DNA of 13,326 nucleotides from Planctomycetota bacterium (GTDB taxonomy: Bacteria; Planctomycetota; Brocadiia; JAJRTI01): assembly GCA_024278415.1 (NCBI GenBank), contig JAJRTI010000171.1, positions 1 through 13,326 on the forward strand, written 5' to 3'. How positions within the stretch are numbered: position 1 is the first letter of the stretch; every line of letters starts with the position of its first letter. Shown piece after piece: positions 1 through 7,742 of this stretch. The notes beneath the pieces were generated by a model. The model was not told the DNA's origin. It saw nothing but the letters and a program-made list of their open reading frames with translations, and did not search any database. Position numbers and translations under genes: made by a program.

Positions 1-16
1 GGGCGCATGCGGCTAC
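1..16. repeat. Probable right arm of a palindromic repeat, cut by window edge
   Basis: Bases 2-16 read GGCGCATGCGGCTAC, identical over 15 bases to 198-212, which is the right arm of the complete 75-nt palindrome at 138-212. The matching left arm would lie outside the window. Calling this a further element copy is inference from that exact match. Confidence 0.5.
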
Positions 17-51
17 CCACAGGATCGCTCTGCAGAACGATGCGAACTTGC

Positions 52-75
52 GGAATGCTGGAATGCTGGAATGAA
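52..75. repeat. Short tandem repeat, three 8-nt units
   Basis: GGAATGCT occurs twice in tandem (52-59, 60-67), followed by a degenerate third unit GGAATGAA (68-75) and a further GGAACTG-like echo at 78-84. It lies in non-coding DNA between two palindromic elements. No function is evident. Confidence 0.6.
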
Positions 76-93
76 CTGGAACTGTCCCACCAC

Positions 94-127
94 GAAATAG
101 TCGGAGTTTGGCAACTCCGGCTATTTC
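94..127. terminator. Strong hairpin, possible terminator of a gene left of the window
   Basis: GAAATAGTCGGAGTT (94-108) pairs with AACTCCGGCTATTTC (113-127) around the four-base loop TGGC: 15 base pairs including one G-U wobble. The A-rich left and T-rich right flanks of the stem suit an intrinsic terminator usable on either strand. No gene end is visible upstream, so it may instead be a dispersed palindromic repeat. Confidence 0.5.
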
Positions 128-137
128 TAGGGGCGCC

Positions 138-212
138 GTAGCCGCCTTCGCCAAGATGCGGCGATCTGTGGCGCCACTGACTTCGTCCCCGCATGCTGGC
201 GCATGCGGCTAC
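138..212. repeat. 75-nt imperfect palindromic element
   Basis: The element begins GTAGCCGC and ends GCGGCTAC. When the right half is reverse-complemented, 22 of the first 27 positions match the left half, with shared blocks GTAGCCGC, CGCCA and ATGCGG. It is exactly 75 nt, the same length as the palindrome at 1762-1836, and both have GTAGC...GCTAC ends. It lies in the non-coding region upstream of the GH38-like gene. The family relationship rests on architecture and ends, not on overall sequence identity. Confidence 0.65.
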
Positions 213-227
213 TCGCCCGCCGCGCGG

Positions 228-257
228 TTGACACCCAATCGCCCCATGCCGTAACCT
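228..257 (+). promoter_or_regulatory. Possible sigma-70-type promoter for the GH38-like gene
   Basis: A perfect TTGACA -35 hexamer lies at 228-233, just after the 75-nt palindrome. The best -10 at usual distance is TAACCT (252-257) after an 18-base spacer, matching only 3 of 6 consensus positions. The -35 is convincing alone but the -10 is poor. Confidence 0.3.
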
Positions 258-305
258 CCTGCGATCTTGTCCTGCGGATCGCCGCACCCTTACGAGGAAC
301 CCGTC

Positions 306-2966
306 ATGTCTGACCTCTCCGACCTTCGCGCGAAGCTCCGAGACGCCCAGCTCTTCGTCGTCCCCTACTCCCACAGCGATTGGGCGTGGACCTATACCCG
401 GCAGTGGCATGAAGAACGCTACACGCTCGTGTTCGAAGATGTGCTGGAGATCATGCGCCGCGATCCAGACTACAAGTGGTACTTCGACACCGAGTGCGAA
501 CAACTCGCTCCGTTTCGCCTGCGCCGGCCCGACTTGATGGACGAATTGCGCGTGCGCGTGCGCGAAGGTCGCATCGGCATCGCCGGCGGCACGATCTCCA
601 ATCCTCATCCGCATCGGGTTGGCGGCGAGACGCTGATCCGGAACTTCGTCATGGGCCGGCGATACTTCGAGCGAGAGTTCCCCGGCTGCGACCTGTCCGT
701 GCTCACGTTGAACGACGTCATCTTCGGGCACACGCAGCTCCCCCAGATCGCCCGAAAGTGCGGCTATACCTACTACCGCGGCACGCGGCCGGGTTGCATT
801 GCCGCACGCGGCATTCCCCGCGAGTTCATCTGGCGCTCGCCGGACGGCACGGAGATGATCTGCTCTTGGGGAGTCTATGGCGGCCCGCTGGCGCAACAGG
901 ACTTCATGGACAAGCCTTGGGACGAGGCCGCGGCCGAACTCATGGACTGGATCTGCACGAACTTCGCCGACGACAGCCCTTCTCACGTGCTCTTCCTCCC
1001 GCGCGGGGCCGACGACATCCGGCCGCTCCGCGATCCGCGCGAGAAGCCGCTCGATACGCTCGGCCTGGTGAAGCGATGGAACGAGCACGAGGACGCGCCC
1101 ATGTGCTTCGGCACACCGCTGGACTACTACCAGGCCGTGGCCGCGCGCAAGGACAGGCTGCCCATCATCGAGGGGCCCGTCGACCCTGTCGGTTGGAGCT
1201 ACTGGTACGGCCAGATCGGCAATGAGAGCCTCCGCACCTGGCGGCGCCAATGCGAAGAACAGCTCCTAACCGCGGAGAAGCTCTCCACTGCCTGCTTGCT
1301 CAGGCTTGCCGACGACTATCCCCAGCAGCGATTCGACCAACTGTGGCTCGACTTCCTCTCATGCTGCCCGCATGCGACGCTCTGGCTCTTCGCCAAAGAC
1401 TACGATGCGATGCTGTGGAAGCTCAAGAGCACGACCGCGGAAGCCAAACGCATCGCCGACGACTGCGCGCACCGCATCATGAACCAAATCGACGTCGATG
1501 CCGACAACCGGGAGTGCGGCATTGTCGTCAACCCTGAATTGCACGAGCGCGACACGCTCGTGAAGCTGCACAAGGTTTGCCCCAAGCGCGGGTGCCGTTC
1601 GCTGCAAGTCGAGGACGCCCATGGCGCGGCCCTCCCCTACCAATTCGTTGACGCGGTCGCATACGAGGACGGCACGCTCAAGGAGGCCGATGTTCTCGTG
1701 CGAGCAACAGTGCCGGCCATGGGATATACGACCGTCTTTATGCGTGAGCTTGATGCCGCTCGTAGCACGCTCGTAAGAGCGTCTCTGGCCGATCGCGCGG
1801 AGGGACCAGAGCGGAACGCACTGACGTGCGTGCTACCAGCGGCGGATCGCGCTGTGGGCCCACACGGACTTTCAGAATGCTGTAATGAGCCACTTCAGTG
1901 TCTCGATACAACCACTGTCAGACTCGCGTTTGAATGTGACAAACTGATTTCGCTGGTGGACAAGGCTACGGGGCAAGAGCAACTCGCACCCGGCGACTAC
2001 GCAGGCAACGACGTGCGCTTGCACGTGATCGAAGACACTGGGCCTTACCACTTCGGCCCTGTCATCGACGTGCTCAAGTTCGAGTGCGCGGACGCGGCCG
2101 TTATCGAAGACGGGCCGCTGTGCAAGCAAGCCCGTTTCACGGGCAGCATTGGCCCGCACGGCGTTGAACAGCGCATCACCGTGTACGAGCACACCTCGCG
2201 CATCGACTTCGACCTCACGCTCGAGTGCGTCGGCGGCGACGGTTTCTTCCGCGTGGGCTTCCCCATGGCATACGATGGCGATATCACCGTTGACGTGCCG
2301 TTCGGCGTCGAGCCGCGAGACGTGATCCAGGAACCCTACGATACGTGCGTGGAGCGCAAGCGCGAGAACGTCTTCTATGGCAGCCACTGGGCCGACTACT
2401 GCGCGGGCGGCCACGGGTGTGCGCTCATCATCGAGCCAGGCCAGCAGGGCTTCTGCCACTTCCCCGAGCAGCGGCTCCTCGGGCACACCTTCCTTAAGAT
2501 CATTCGCCACCCGCAAGGGGGCTGGGAGCGCTTCGAGACGCGCACGCGCGAGGGCAAGGGCCGGCAGCACTTCCGCTGGGCGCTCTACCCCCATGGCGGC
2601 AACTGGGCCGCGGCCGCGGTGGACAAGGAAGCGCTGGAGTTCCGCAAACCGCCGCGGTGGTACTGGAAGTGGGCCCCCGGCACAGGGCAAGCCCTTTCGC
2701 CGCGGGACAGCTTCCTGCAATGCACCGCGCCCAACGTCGCGCTGTCCAGCTTCTACCGCGAGGGCGACACGGTCATCCTCCGCGTCCACGAGACCCGCGG
2801 CCAAGCAGCGGAACGCGTCGAGGTGGCCCTGCCATTCGCTCCTATGTCCGCAGCCAAAACAGACTGCCTGCTGAACCCGCTCGACGATGCAGTGGCCGTC
2901 GACGGACAGACGCTGCGCTTCGACGTCGGCCCCTGGGAGATCGCCACGGTCGCGCTGCGCCTCTGA
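306..2966 (+). CDS. Glycoside hydrolase family 38-type alpha-mannosidase-like protein
   Basis: This 886-residue protein is related to zinc-dependent GH38 alpha-mannosidases, which remove alpha-linked mannose from glycans. The catalytic domain fills roughly residues 15-380. The motif PYSHSDWAW gives candidate zinc ligands His23 and Asp25. NDVIFGHTQLPQI (Asp137) sits where the family has its nucleophile, with one residue more than the common D-x-FG spacing. His356 in CCPHATLW matches the fourth ligand region. A beta-rich C-terminal half ends in the typical 'PWEIATVAL' strand. I chose ATG 306 because GAGGA (294-298) lies 7 bases upstream; an in-frame TTG at 267 has no such site. No signal peptide is seen, so the enzyme is probably cytoplasmic. 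Residues 486-510 are encoded by a palindromic repeat lying in a variable linker. The ADP-ribosylglycohydrolase-family gene follows after 176 bases. Substrate is unknown; the fold assignment is firm, the mannosidase activity inferred. Confidence 0.85.
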   Translation: MSDLSDLRAKLRDAQLFVVPYSHSDWAWTYTRQWHEERYTLVFEDVLEIMRRDPDYKWYFDTECEQLAPFRLRRPDLMDELRVRVREGRIGIAGGTISNPHPHRVGGETLIRNFVMGRRYFEREFPGCDLSVLTLNDVIFGHTQLPQIARKCGYTYYRGTRPGCIAARGIPREFIWRSPDGTEMICSWGVYGGPLAQQDFMDKPWDEAAAELMDWICTNFADDSPSHVLFLPRGADDIRPLRDPREKPLDTLGLVKRWNEHEDAPMCFGTPLDYYQAVAARKDRLPIIEGPVDPVGWSYWYGQIGNESLRTWRRQCEEQLLTAEKLSTACLLRLADDYPQQRFDQLWLDFLSCCPHATLWLFAKDYDAMLWKLKSTTAEAKRIADDCAHRIMNQIDVDADNRECGIVVNPELHERDTLVKLHKVCPKRGCRSLQVEDAHGAALPYQFVDAVAYEDGTLKEADVLVRATVPAMGYTTVFMRELDAARSTLVRASLADRAEGPERNALTCVLPAADRAVGPHGLSECCNEPLQCLDTTTVRLAFECDKLISLVDKATGQEQLAPGDYAGNDVRLHVIEDTGPYHFGPVIDVLKFECADAAVIEDGPLCKQARFTGSIGPHGVEQRITVYEHTSRIDFDLTLECVGGDGFFRVGFPMAYDGDITVDVPFGVEPRDVIQEPYDTCVERKRENVFYGSHWADYCAGGHGCALIIEPGQQGFCHFPEQRLLGHTFLKIIRHPQGGWERFETRTREGKGRQHFRWALYPHGGNWAAAAVDKEALEFRKPPRWYWKWAPGTGQALSPRDSFLQCTAPNVALSSFYREGDTVILRVHETRGQAAERVEVALPFAPMSAAKTDCLLNPLDDAVAVDGQTLRFDVGPWEIATVALRL
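1762..1836. repeat. 75-nt palindromic element inside the GH38-like coding sequence
   Basis: The arms at 1762-1782 (starting GTAGCACGC) and 1816-1836 (ending GCGTGCTAC) pair at 18 of 21 positions. An inner stem CTCTGG (1783-1788) pairs perfectly with CCAGAG (1806-1811), and a 4-nt bulge CGGA (1812-1815) separates the stems on the right side. The span is exactly 25 codons and encodes residues 486-510 with no stop. The 14-mer CGCACTGACGTGCG (1817-1830) recurs at 3037-3050 in the next intergenic repeat. Insertion into a pre-existing gene is inferred. Confidence 0.7.
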
Positions 2967-2985
2967 CTGAGCCCACTGCGTGCCT

Positions 2986-3052
2986 GTAGTGCGCACGTGA
3001 GTGCGCCTTCTGGCGACGACGCGTCCCGAGCAGAGGCGCACTGACGTGCGCA
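2986..3052. repeat. Palindromic element downstream of the GH38-like gene
   Basis: TGCGCACGTGAGTGCGCCT (2990-3008) and AGGCGCACTGACGTGCGCA (3034-3052) are inverted repeats with 18 of 19 positions paired, separated by 25 bases. The left end GTAG (2986-2989) resembles the other elements; the right outer end is not preserved. It shares CGCACTGACGTGCG with the element inside the GH38-like gene. It starts 20 bases after that gene's stop and could also act as a transcript-stabilising or attenuating structure before the next gene. It has no T-run. Confidence 0.65.
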
Positions 3053-3142
3053 GGCGCGGCGCAAGCCGCTTGAAACCGCGTCCTGCACCAGCTACCCTCT
3101 CCACCTTCGCCTGCTCGCTCACAGACTATTCTGGAGAACCCC

Positions 3143-5086
3143 ATGAAACTGTCCTACAAAGACTACGAAGACAAGATCCTCGGCGGCTGGATCGGCAAGT
3201 CGCTCGGCGGCGCGCTCGGCGCGCGGTTCGAGGGTTGCAAGTGCTGGATCGACCTCGAAATGGCCGAGATCATCCCCGACGAACTGCCACCCAACGACGA
3301 CCTTGACCTCCAGGTGCTGTGGCTCAAGGTGCTCGAAGAGAAAGGCGCGTCCCTCACGTCCGACGACCTCGCGGACGCGTGGCTCGAGGGCTGCTGGTAT
3401 CCCTTCAACGAGTACGGCAATTTCCGGCGCAACTACCGCCTGGGACTCAAGCCGCCGTACACCGGCATGCACAACAATGAGTTCTTCGAAACCGGTATGG
3501 GCTGCCCCATCCGTAGCGAGATCTGGGGATACGTTTTCCCCGGCGCGCCCGACCTCGCAGCCAAGTACGCCTACATGGATGGCACGCTCGACCACACCGA
3601 CGAGTCCGTGTGCTCCGAGATGATGCTCGCCGCTATGGCCGCGGACGCGTTCTTCATTTCGGACCTGCGCCGCCTCGCCGAGTTGCACATGCACTACCTC
3701 AAGCCGGACCTCATCATCCGCAAGCTCATCGAGGCCGCGTTCGCGTCGTATGACGAGGGCCTTCCGCTCAAGGAGGCCCGCGAGCGCTTGCACGTGCTCC
3801 GGGGCCACCCCGAGCCGTGCGACGCGGTGTTGAACGTGCCGTTCACTTTCCTCGCGATCCTCTACGGCGAGAACTACCTAGCAAAGACGATCCTCTGCGC
3901 GTTGCAGTGCGGCTACGACACGGACTGCACGCTCGCGACCGCGGGAGCATTCATCGGCCAGATCCTTGGCGCCAAAAGGATCCCCAAGAAACTCCGCGAC
4001 GTCATCGGCGACGAACTCGTCATGGGCATCGAATACAACCGCCCGGAGATGACGCTCAGCGCGCTCGCAAACGACACGGCGCTGATGGGCGTGAAGCTCA
4101 CTGAGGGGCTGAACACCGGCATCGAAATCGCCAACACCCCCAAGGTCAAGGCGTTGCCCGCCAAGCACTGCCGGCCTCCACTGCGTTTGCGGGTCGACTA
4201 CCCCGGCGCGCTTGCGGCAGCGCCAGGGGAATCCGTCGAAGTGACCCTCACGCTGTGCGGCACGGCCGGCCACAAACTCGAAGGCCCGGCGAAGCTCGCA
4301 CTGGCCTGCCCCAAGGGCTGGACCGCATCGCCCAAGGAAGCCACACTGCACCTCTATCCCGGCGTGGAACCGTCTGCGACGTTCACTCTCTCGGCCGGCA
4401 CGACGAACAAAACGTGGGACCAAGGGCACCACTTCACCGCGCTACTCAAGCAAGGCAAGAACGTCGTGTGCGAGGAGTCGTTTGGAGTGTGCGGATCCAT
4501 GCTCTGGAAATTCCTGGGCCTGTACTTCGATCCGTGCAAGCCCGACGACCCGACCGGCGAAATCACGAAAGAGCAACTGCTCAGCCCACGCGGCAAGTTC
4601 GGCCGGCGCTACTATGTCGCGATGGAGCGCGAGTATATCGACGAGTCCAACCCGGACATCGACGCGCTCTTCGAATACTACTCGCGCGTGCTCGGCAAGC
4701 CGGCCGTGGTGAAGTGCGCGTCGGATCGCATCGACGTGTCGCAAATCACCGGCTGCTGCGGCGAGTATGCGGTCTATCTCGCCGGAGAACTCTACTCGCC
4801 CGATCCGCGCGAGGTGCACTTCTGGATCGGCAACAACGATGGATACCGCTTCTGGCTCAATGGTGCGCTGCTCCACGAAGCCGACGTGCAACAGGCTTGG
4901 GTGCCCGGCGGCCCGGGCATCGTCGGCACGTTGAAGAAGGGCCGGAACAAGCTGATGCTCAAGCTCCTCAAGCGCGAGGGCAAGATCAACTTCAGCTTCG
5001 GCGTGCGCCAAATGAAGCCCACGAAGGAGTGGCCCCGGCGCAACGACTGGTGCACGGACCTGGCATGGGGCAACCCGCTCGCGTAG
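3143..5086 (+). CDS. ADP-ribosylglycohydrolase-family protein with beta-rich C-terminal region
   Basis: Residues 1-310 match the DraG/ARH fold, which binds Mg2+ and cleaves ADP-ribose from proteins or small molecules. Visible signatures are the N-terminal KILGGWIGKSLGGALG (12-26), the acidic cluster NDDLD (51-55) and GYDTDCTLATAGAFIG (257-272). The last matches the family's G-x-DTD metal-binding helix; NDD stands where many members have TDD. The remaining ~330 residues look like beta-sandwich material. The end (about 545-632) has 'HFWIGNNDGYRFWLNG', reminiscent of PA14- or galactose-binding-type domains. At 647 residues it is about twice the length of a single-domain ARH. ATG 3143 is preceded by GGAG. 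No signal peptide is apparent. It follows the GH38-like gene and precedes a strong terminator, so the two may be co-transcribed. Similar long versions occur, as I recall, in bacteria rich in glycosidases; the substrate is unknown. Confidence 0.82.
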   Translation: MKLSYKDYEDKILGGWIGKSLGGALGARFEGCKCWIDLEMAEIIPDELPPNDDLDLQVLWLKVLEEKGASLTSDDLADAWLEGCWYPFNEYGNFRRNYRLGLKPPYTGMHNNEFFETGMGCPIRSEIWGYVFPGAPDLAAKYAYMDGTLDHTDESVCSEMMLAAMAADAFFISDLRRLAELHMHYLKPDLIIRKLIEAAFASYDEGLPLKEARERLHVLRGHPEPCDAVLNVPFTFLAILYGENYLAKTILCALQCGYDTDCTLATAGAFIGQILGAKRIPKKLRDVIGDELVMGIEYNRPEMTLSALANDTALMGVKLTEGLNTGIEIANTPKVKALPAKHCRPPLRLRVDYPGALAAAPGESVEVTLTLCGTAGHKLEGPAKLALACPKGWTASPKEATLHLYPGVEPSATFTLSAGTTNKTWDQGHHFTALLKQGKNVVCEESFGVCGSMLWKFLGLYFDPCKPDDPTGEITKEQLLSPRGKFGRRYYVAMEREYIDESNPDIDALFEYYSRVLGKPAVVKCASDRIDVSQITGCCGEYAVYLAGELYSPDPREVHFWIGNNDGYRFWLNGALLHEADVQQAWVPGGPGIVGTLKKGRNKLMLKLLKREGKINFSFGVRQMKPTKEWPRRNDWCTDLAWGNPLA

Positions 5087-5119
5087 TGCGAGCCGTCTTC
5101 CATGACCCAGCGGACTCAG

Positions 5120-5151
5120 CCTCCCGAAGGTTCACAACCTTCGGGAGGTTT
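5120..5151 (+). terminator. Rho-independent terminator after the ADP-ribosylglycohydrolase-family gene
   Basis: CCTCCCGAAGGTT (5120-5132) pairs perfectly with AACCTTCGGGAGG (5136-5148) around the loop CAC, giving a 13-bp uninterrupted stem. It is followed by TTT and begins 33 bases after the stop codon at 5086. The T-run is short, but the stem is very stable. Confidence 0.8.
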
Positions 5152-5204
5152 CGGTTCTGGCCGGCGACGTGAGGAGAGGGAACAGCGGACAGCGCCTCAG
5201 CGTT

Positions 5205-5213
5205 TGCTATAAT
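5205..5213 (+). promoter_or_regulatory. Extended -10 promoter for the symporter unit
   Basis: TGCTATAAT combines a perfect TATAAT -10 (5208-5213) with the TG extension at 5205-5206. No good -35 exists at 16-18 bases upstream, as expected for an extended -10 promoter. It lies just after the terminator at 5120-5148 and 75 bases before the symporter start, giving a predicted leader of about 65-70 bases. Confidence 0.65.
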
Positions 5214-5287
5214 GCGCGACCGCCGCGTGTGTGCATCGGCGCCGGCCTTTTAGCTTCGCTGCTTCTGTTTCTGTTGGTGATGTCGAA

Positions 5288-6688
5288 ATGACCATTGCTG
5301 AGTTGATAGACAAGATCGACGGCTACATCTGGGGCGCGCCCCTGATGATCCTGCTCGTGGGCACTGGCCTCTACCTGACGCTACGGCTGTGCGCGGTTCA
5401 GTTCCGCGGCTTCGCCCACGGCTGGCGCGTGATTCGCGGCGACTACGACAAGGAGGGAGACCCCGGCGAGATCTCGCACTTCCAAGCCCTGTCCGCCGCG
5501 CTGTCTGCCACCATCGGCACCGGCAACATCGTCGGCGTCGCGGCCGCAATCCTCATGGGCGGCCCGGGCGCGGCGTTCTGGATGTGGGTGACCGCGCTGG
5601 TGGGCATGGCGACCAAGTTCACATCGTGCACGCTCGCGGTGCACTTGCGGCGTATCGACGAGCGCGGCGAGGCGCACGGCGGGCCCATGCACTTCATCGA
5701 GCTGGGCATGGGCCCCAAGTGGAAATGGCTCGCGGTGCTCTTCGCGGTCTTCACGGTAATCGCGAGCTTCGGCATTGGCAACATGTTCCAGGCGAACAAC
5801 GTCGCCGTCAGCCTTCACGCGCTGTTTGGCGGAGGAACGGAGGCATCGGCCGTGTTCAACGTCGCCACCGGCATCGCCATGGCCGTGCTCGTCGGCATGG
5901 TCATCGTCGGCGGCATCAAGAGCATCGGCCGCTTCGCATCGACGATCGTTCCGATCATGTGCTTCTTCTATGTGGGCGCTGGGCTCATCATCTTGCTCAA
6001 GAATGCGGGGGCGATTCCCGGCGCGTTCAAGACGATCTTCTACTACGCGTTTCACACCCCGGACGCGCTGGCCTGCGGCTTGCTCGGCACAGTCATCCGC
6101 GCCGGCGTAGCCCGCGGGCTCTTCTCGCACGAAGCCGGCCTCGGCTCGGCCGCGATGGCCCACGGCGCCGCGCGCACGGACGAACCGGTCCGCGAGGGGC
6201 TTGTCGCGATGCTGGGCCCGTTCATCGACACGATTGTCATCTGCTCGATCACCGCGCTCGTCATCGTCATCACGGGCGCGGCCGAAGTGACGCAAGTGAA
6301 AGGCGAGTTGACAGGCAAGGCTTTCGAACTCGGCCTGGGGAGCGCATGGGGATCGAAACTCGTGGCTATCGGCGTCGTCTTCTTCGCACTCTCGACGCTG
6401 ATCTCGTGGTCGTACTACGGCGACCGCGCCGCGGACTACCTGTTCGGCCGCAAAGCGGTCGCACCCTATCGCTATGTCTATCTCCTCTTCATTGTGCTCG
6501 GCTCCTGCATCAAGATCGACAGTGTCATCTATTTCTGCGACGCGATGAACGGGCTTATGGCGGTGCCGAATCTCATCGCACTGATAGTTCTCTCGCCGGT
6601 CGTCGCGAAGTTGACAGCGGACTACTTTGCGCGGATGAAGACGAATGGCAGTGCTGTACGCGTTCCCGAGGGAACGAATGGAGAATGA
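5288..6688 (+). CDS. Sodium:alanine (AGCS-family) symporter
   Basis: A 466-residue inner-membrane protein of the amino acid:cation symporter family, which usually imports alanine or glycine with Na+ or H+. The signature GTGNIVGVAAAI followed by GGPGAAFWMW (residues 77-100) is diagnostic. Later hydrophobic helices, 'FSHEAGLGSAAMAHGAA' and 'LISWSYYGDRAADYLFG', are also typical. The length is normal for the family (about 450-550), with about ten membrane segments. I prefer ATG 5288, whose protein begins MTIAELIDKIDGYIWG as family members do, over an in-frame extension to 5231. The ribosome site is weak: GGTGA at 5276-5280. The gene has its own promoter. Its stop lies one base before the next gene's start, so transport and the UroD/MtaA-like protein are probably produced together. 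The real substrate may differ from alanine. Confidence 0.9.
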   Translation: MTIAELIDKIDGYIWGAPLMILLVGTGLYLTLRLCAVQFRGFAHGWRVIRGDYDKEGDPGEISHFQALSAALSATIGTGNIVGVAAAILMGGPGAAFWMWVTALVGMATKFTSCTLAVHLRRIDERGEAHGGPMHFIELGMGPKWKWLAVLFAVFTVIASFGIGNMFQANNVAVSLHALFGGGTEASAVFNVATGIAMAVLVGMVIVGGIKSIGRFASTIVPIMCFFYVGAGLIILLKNAGAIPGAFKTIFYYAFHTPDALACGLLGTVIRAGVARGLFSHEAGLGSAAMAHGAARTDEPVREGLVAMLGPFIDTIVICSITALVIVITGAAEVTQVKGELTGKAFELGLGSAWGSKLVAIGVVFFALSTLISWSYYGDRAADYLFGRKAVAPYRYVYLLFIVLGSCIKIDSVIYFCDAMNGLMAVPNLIALIVLSPVVAKLTADYFARMKTNGSAVRVPEGTNGE

Positions 6689-6689
6689 G

Positions 6690-7742
6690 ATGAACTCGAA
6701 GGACCGCGTCTCCACTTCCCTGTCCTGGCAAGAGCCCGACCGCGTGCCCTGCCAGATCTACCTCACCCCTGAATTCCACAAGAAGCTTGCCGTACACTTC
6801 GATGGCCGGAACGTGCTCGACTGCCTGGGCATCGACTTTCGCGGCGTGAACCCAGCGTACCGCGGCAAGATTCGTGAGCCGCACGACGGCATACACCATG
6901 ACATGTGGGGCGCGGGCTACCGCACGGTCCAGCACGGCGAGGACGGAGCGTATCAAGAGGCCGTCGAACTGCCCCTTGCCGATCTGAAGACAATGGACGA
7001 CGTGGAGGCGTACCCGTGGCCGTCGGCAGACGACTTCGATTACTCGAACATCGCGGCCGCGTGCGACACGATCGTGGACTACGCGATCTGCTGCCGAGGC
7101 GCGGGCACGCCGGACATCGTCAACGGCGTCTCCCGCGGCCGTGGCATGGAGCAGGTGCTCATGGACATCGCGCTGCGCGATGAGGTGGGTATGGCGATCA
7201 TCGAGAAGCGCGTCGAGATCGAATACCAGATCGCCAAGCGCACGCTCGAAGCCGGCAAGGGCAAGATCGACATCCTGTGCCTCGGCGAGGACACGGGCAA
7301 CCAAAACGGCCGCATGGTTTCGCCGCGCGATTTCGATGAGGTCTTCCGTCCAGCGCTCCAGCGTTTCATTGACCTTGCGCACGAGTACGGCGCGAAGGCG
7401 ATGCTGCATTCCTGCGGCGACACGCACGAGATCATGCCCACGTTCATCGACATGGGCCTGGACATCCTCGACGCGATGCAGCCCGAGCCGGCCGGCATGG
7501 ACCTTGAGGCGATCCGCTCGATGTGCAAGGGCCGGCTCGCGTTCTGCGGCCTCATTAGCACACAGGACACGCTGCCGTTCCGCACCGAAGCCGAATGCCG
7601 AGCGGAGGCGCGCCACAGGCTCGACGTCATCGCCAAGGGCGGCGGCTACATCTTTGCCCCCGCGCATTGCATCCAGCCCGACACGCCGTTGGAAAACGTG
7701 CTGGCCGTGTTCGAAGAGGCGTTGGGGGAGAAGTTGATGTAA
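6690..7742 (+). CDS. Uroporphyrinogen decarboxylase / MtaA-like methyltransferase family protein
   Basis: A 350-residue soluble TIM-barrel protein of the UroD superfamily, which contains the haem enzyme HemE and the zinc-dependent corrinoid:coenzyme methyltransferases MtaA and MtbA. The start MNSKDRVSTSLSWQEPDRVP is typical. His240 and Cys242 in LHSCGD, with Cys327 in FAPAHCIQPDTP, fit the H-x-C...C zinc site of the methyltransferase branch. This favours methyl-transfer chemistry over haem synthesis. ATG 6690 has GGAG (6680-6683) six bases upstream; an ATG at 6678 has poorer spacing and would overlap the symporter. The TGA of the symporter lies one base upstream, indicating translational coupling. 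No corrinoid protein or partner methyltransferase is in the window, so the pathway is open. Such paralogues are often abundant in environmental glycan degraders, and their activities are mostly untested. Confidence 0.82.
   Translation: MNSKDRVSTSLSWQEPDRVPCQIYLTPEFHKKLAVHFDGRNVLDCLGIDFRGVNPAYRGKIREPHDGIHHDMWGAGYRTVQHGEDGAYQEAVELPLADLKTMDDVEAYPWPSADDFDYSNIAAACDTIVDYAICCRGAGTPDIVNGVSRGRGMEQVLMDIALRDEVGMAIIEKRVEIEYQIAKRTLEAGKGKIDILCLGEDTGNQNGRMVSPRDFDEVFRPALQRFIDLAHEYGAKAMLHSCGDTHEIMPTFIDMGLDILDAMQPEPAGMDLEAIRSMCKGRLAFCGLISTQDTLPFRTEAECRAEARHRLDVIAKGGGYIFAPAHCIQPDTPLENVLAVFEEALGEKLM

Noticed and set aside
1872..3122. Long minus-strand open frame (416 codons) opposite the GH38-like gene
   Set aside because: It is the antisense shadow of a GC-rich coding sequence with a clear GH38 product; its translation is Arg/Ala/Val-rich with no recognisable motif.
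5381..6715. Minus-strand frame of 444 codons and a plus-strand frame of 434 codons over the symporter
   Set aside because: Both are out-of-frame readings of the membrane protein gene, giving Arg/His/Asp-rich sequence without hydrophobic segments or motifs.
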